Assembly: GCA_025041175.1 (NCBI GenBank)
Contig: JAKCFJ010000001.1
Coordinates: forward strand, 868,001 to 932,000
Source of the DNA: Halobacteriales archaeon YIM A00010
GTDB lineage: Archaea; Halobacteriota; Halobacteria; Halobacteriales; Haloarculaceae
DNA length: 64,000 nucleotides
Direction: 5' to 3'
Shown here in pieces: positions 63,571 to 64,000 of the stretch. The position numbers and the translations under genes were made by a program. The first letter of the stretch is position 1. Every line of letters starts with the position of its first letter. The notes under the pieces are model-generated. The model was not told the DNA's origin and did not search any database. It saw only the letters and a list, made by a program, of their open reading frames with translations.

Positions 63571-64000
63571 GCGGTGGCGGGGCGGTCGCGGTACGCGAGT
63601 ACGCTCACCGCGAGCGGAGCGAGCGGCCTTTTTTGGTCCTCTCAGATGGACTCCGTCCATCTGGGAGCCTGCAAGAGCTTCGCTCTTGCAATGCAGATTT
63701 TTTGCGTTCCCGCGAGCGAAGTCGTTCGAAACGGCGAAGCCGTTTCGTGATCTCGCAAGAGCGACGCTCTTGCGGACCTCGCGGAGGTCCCCTCCGCTCA
63801 GTGACGAAAATCTTCGATTTTCGGACCACGAGTGGGAACCAGAGAGGCGCGACGCGACTCAAGCAGCGAGACGCAAAGCGTCTCGGGCAGTCGGGCTTCG
63901 CCCGACGACAGCCGGCCGTAGGCCGGCGACATCACCAGAACGCTTCGCGTTCTGGTTAGCAGCCAGAAGCCGAAGGCTTCTGGCGACAGCGAGTCGTAGC
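63571..64000 (-). repeat. Right arm of the inverted repeat carrying a hairpin array
   Basis: Eleven perfect inverted repeats with 3-base loops lie at 63643-63663, 63671-63689, 63727-63747, 63754-63774, 63774-63790, 63805-63823, 63867-63885, 63890-63906, 63911-63927, 63935-63955 and 63962-63984. Stems are 7-10 bp and all differ in sequence. Loops are TTC or GAA in six cases, otherwise TCC, GAC, GCG, AAA or GTA. Blocks homologous to the left arm are interspersed. Long open frames crossing this region are by-products of the palindromes. The element continues beyond the window. Confidence 0.75.

Noticed and set aside
63605-63862. An 85-residue open frame on the minus strand (and a 108-residue one on plus) through the hairpin array
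   Set aside because: The arginine- and serine-rich translations are a result of GC-rich palindromes, which leave several frames open on both strands. No start signal or protein-like conservation is visible.
63571-64000. CRISPR array
   Set aside because: There are no direct repeats of constant length with spacers. The units are different palindromes with 3-base loops, and no cas genes are near.
1-64000. tRNA or rRNA genes
   Set aside because: I found no T-arm type GGTTCGAATCC signature or rRNA-like stretch in any intergenic region by eye. A covariance search would be decisive.

Overview
The window is chromosomal or megaplasmid DNA from a haloarchaeon (class Halobacteria). The signs are acidic proteins with few lysines, GC-rich genes separated by AT-rich gaps, TATA boxes about 27 bases before start codons with no leader, twin-arginine lipoproteins, halocyanin, a TFB, HTH-10 regulators and an archaeal cobalamin gene set. 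The genus cannot be decided from the sequence alone. No rRNA, tRNA, CRISPR array or complete transposase was found.

Layout. 0.1-5.7 kb: TrkAH potassium uptake, a Tat-exported superoxide dismutase and an ABC-2 exporter. 6.6-18.1 kb: an oxidative sugar catabolism island with a Gfo/Idh sugar dehydrogenase, Zn-alcohol dehydrogenase, SDR, CUT1-type ABC importer, a xylonate-dehydratase-like enolase, a FAH-family keto-deoxy-sugar-acid dehydratase and an IclR regulator. It resembles the pentose pathway known from Haloferax and Haloarcula. 18.5-26.2 kb: mixed genes (halocyanin, winged-helix regulator, CapA, PEBP, DUF389, TFB, membrane protein, MazG-like).

26.2-50.8 kb is a cobalamin island with several transcription units: cobB-cobT, a cbiX-like gene, cbiE-cbiC-cobN, divergent chlID-cbtB-cbtA-ferredoxin, and a long operon cbiT-L-F-G-H-H-ferredoxin-LAGLIDADG-like-cbiX/ferredoxin-DUF3209-beta-propeller. 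A 2.5 kb insert with a PIN toxin-antitoxin pair splits the two halves. 50.9-62.1 kb: a MarR-type regulator, an APC permease, a hydrolase, an HTH-10 regulator, an LLM enzyme, a GntP/LarA sugar-acid locus with decayed pdxA and DUF1537 genes, a thioesterase, a GNAT protein and GatD.

62.1-64.0 kb (cut by the window end) is unlike the rest. It is a roughly 1.8 kb region bounded by long inverted repeats. The right arm is loaded with perfect hairpins that nearly all have exactly 3-base loops, and a hairpin pair of the same design sits inside a broken reading frame. A second repeat family, four 97-100 bp elements with up to 16-bp terminal inverted repeats, lies in intergenic spaces at 14.7, 17.2 and 54.0-54.2 kb. 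These two repeat systems are the strongest candidates for something undescribed.
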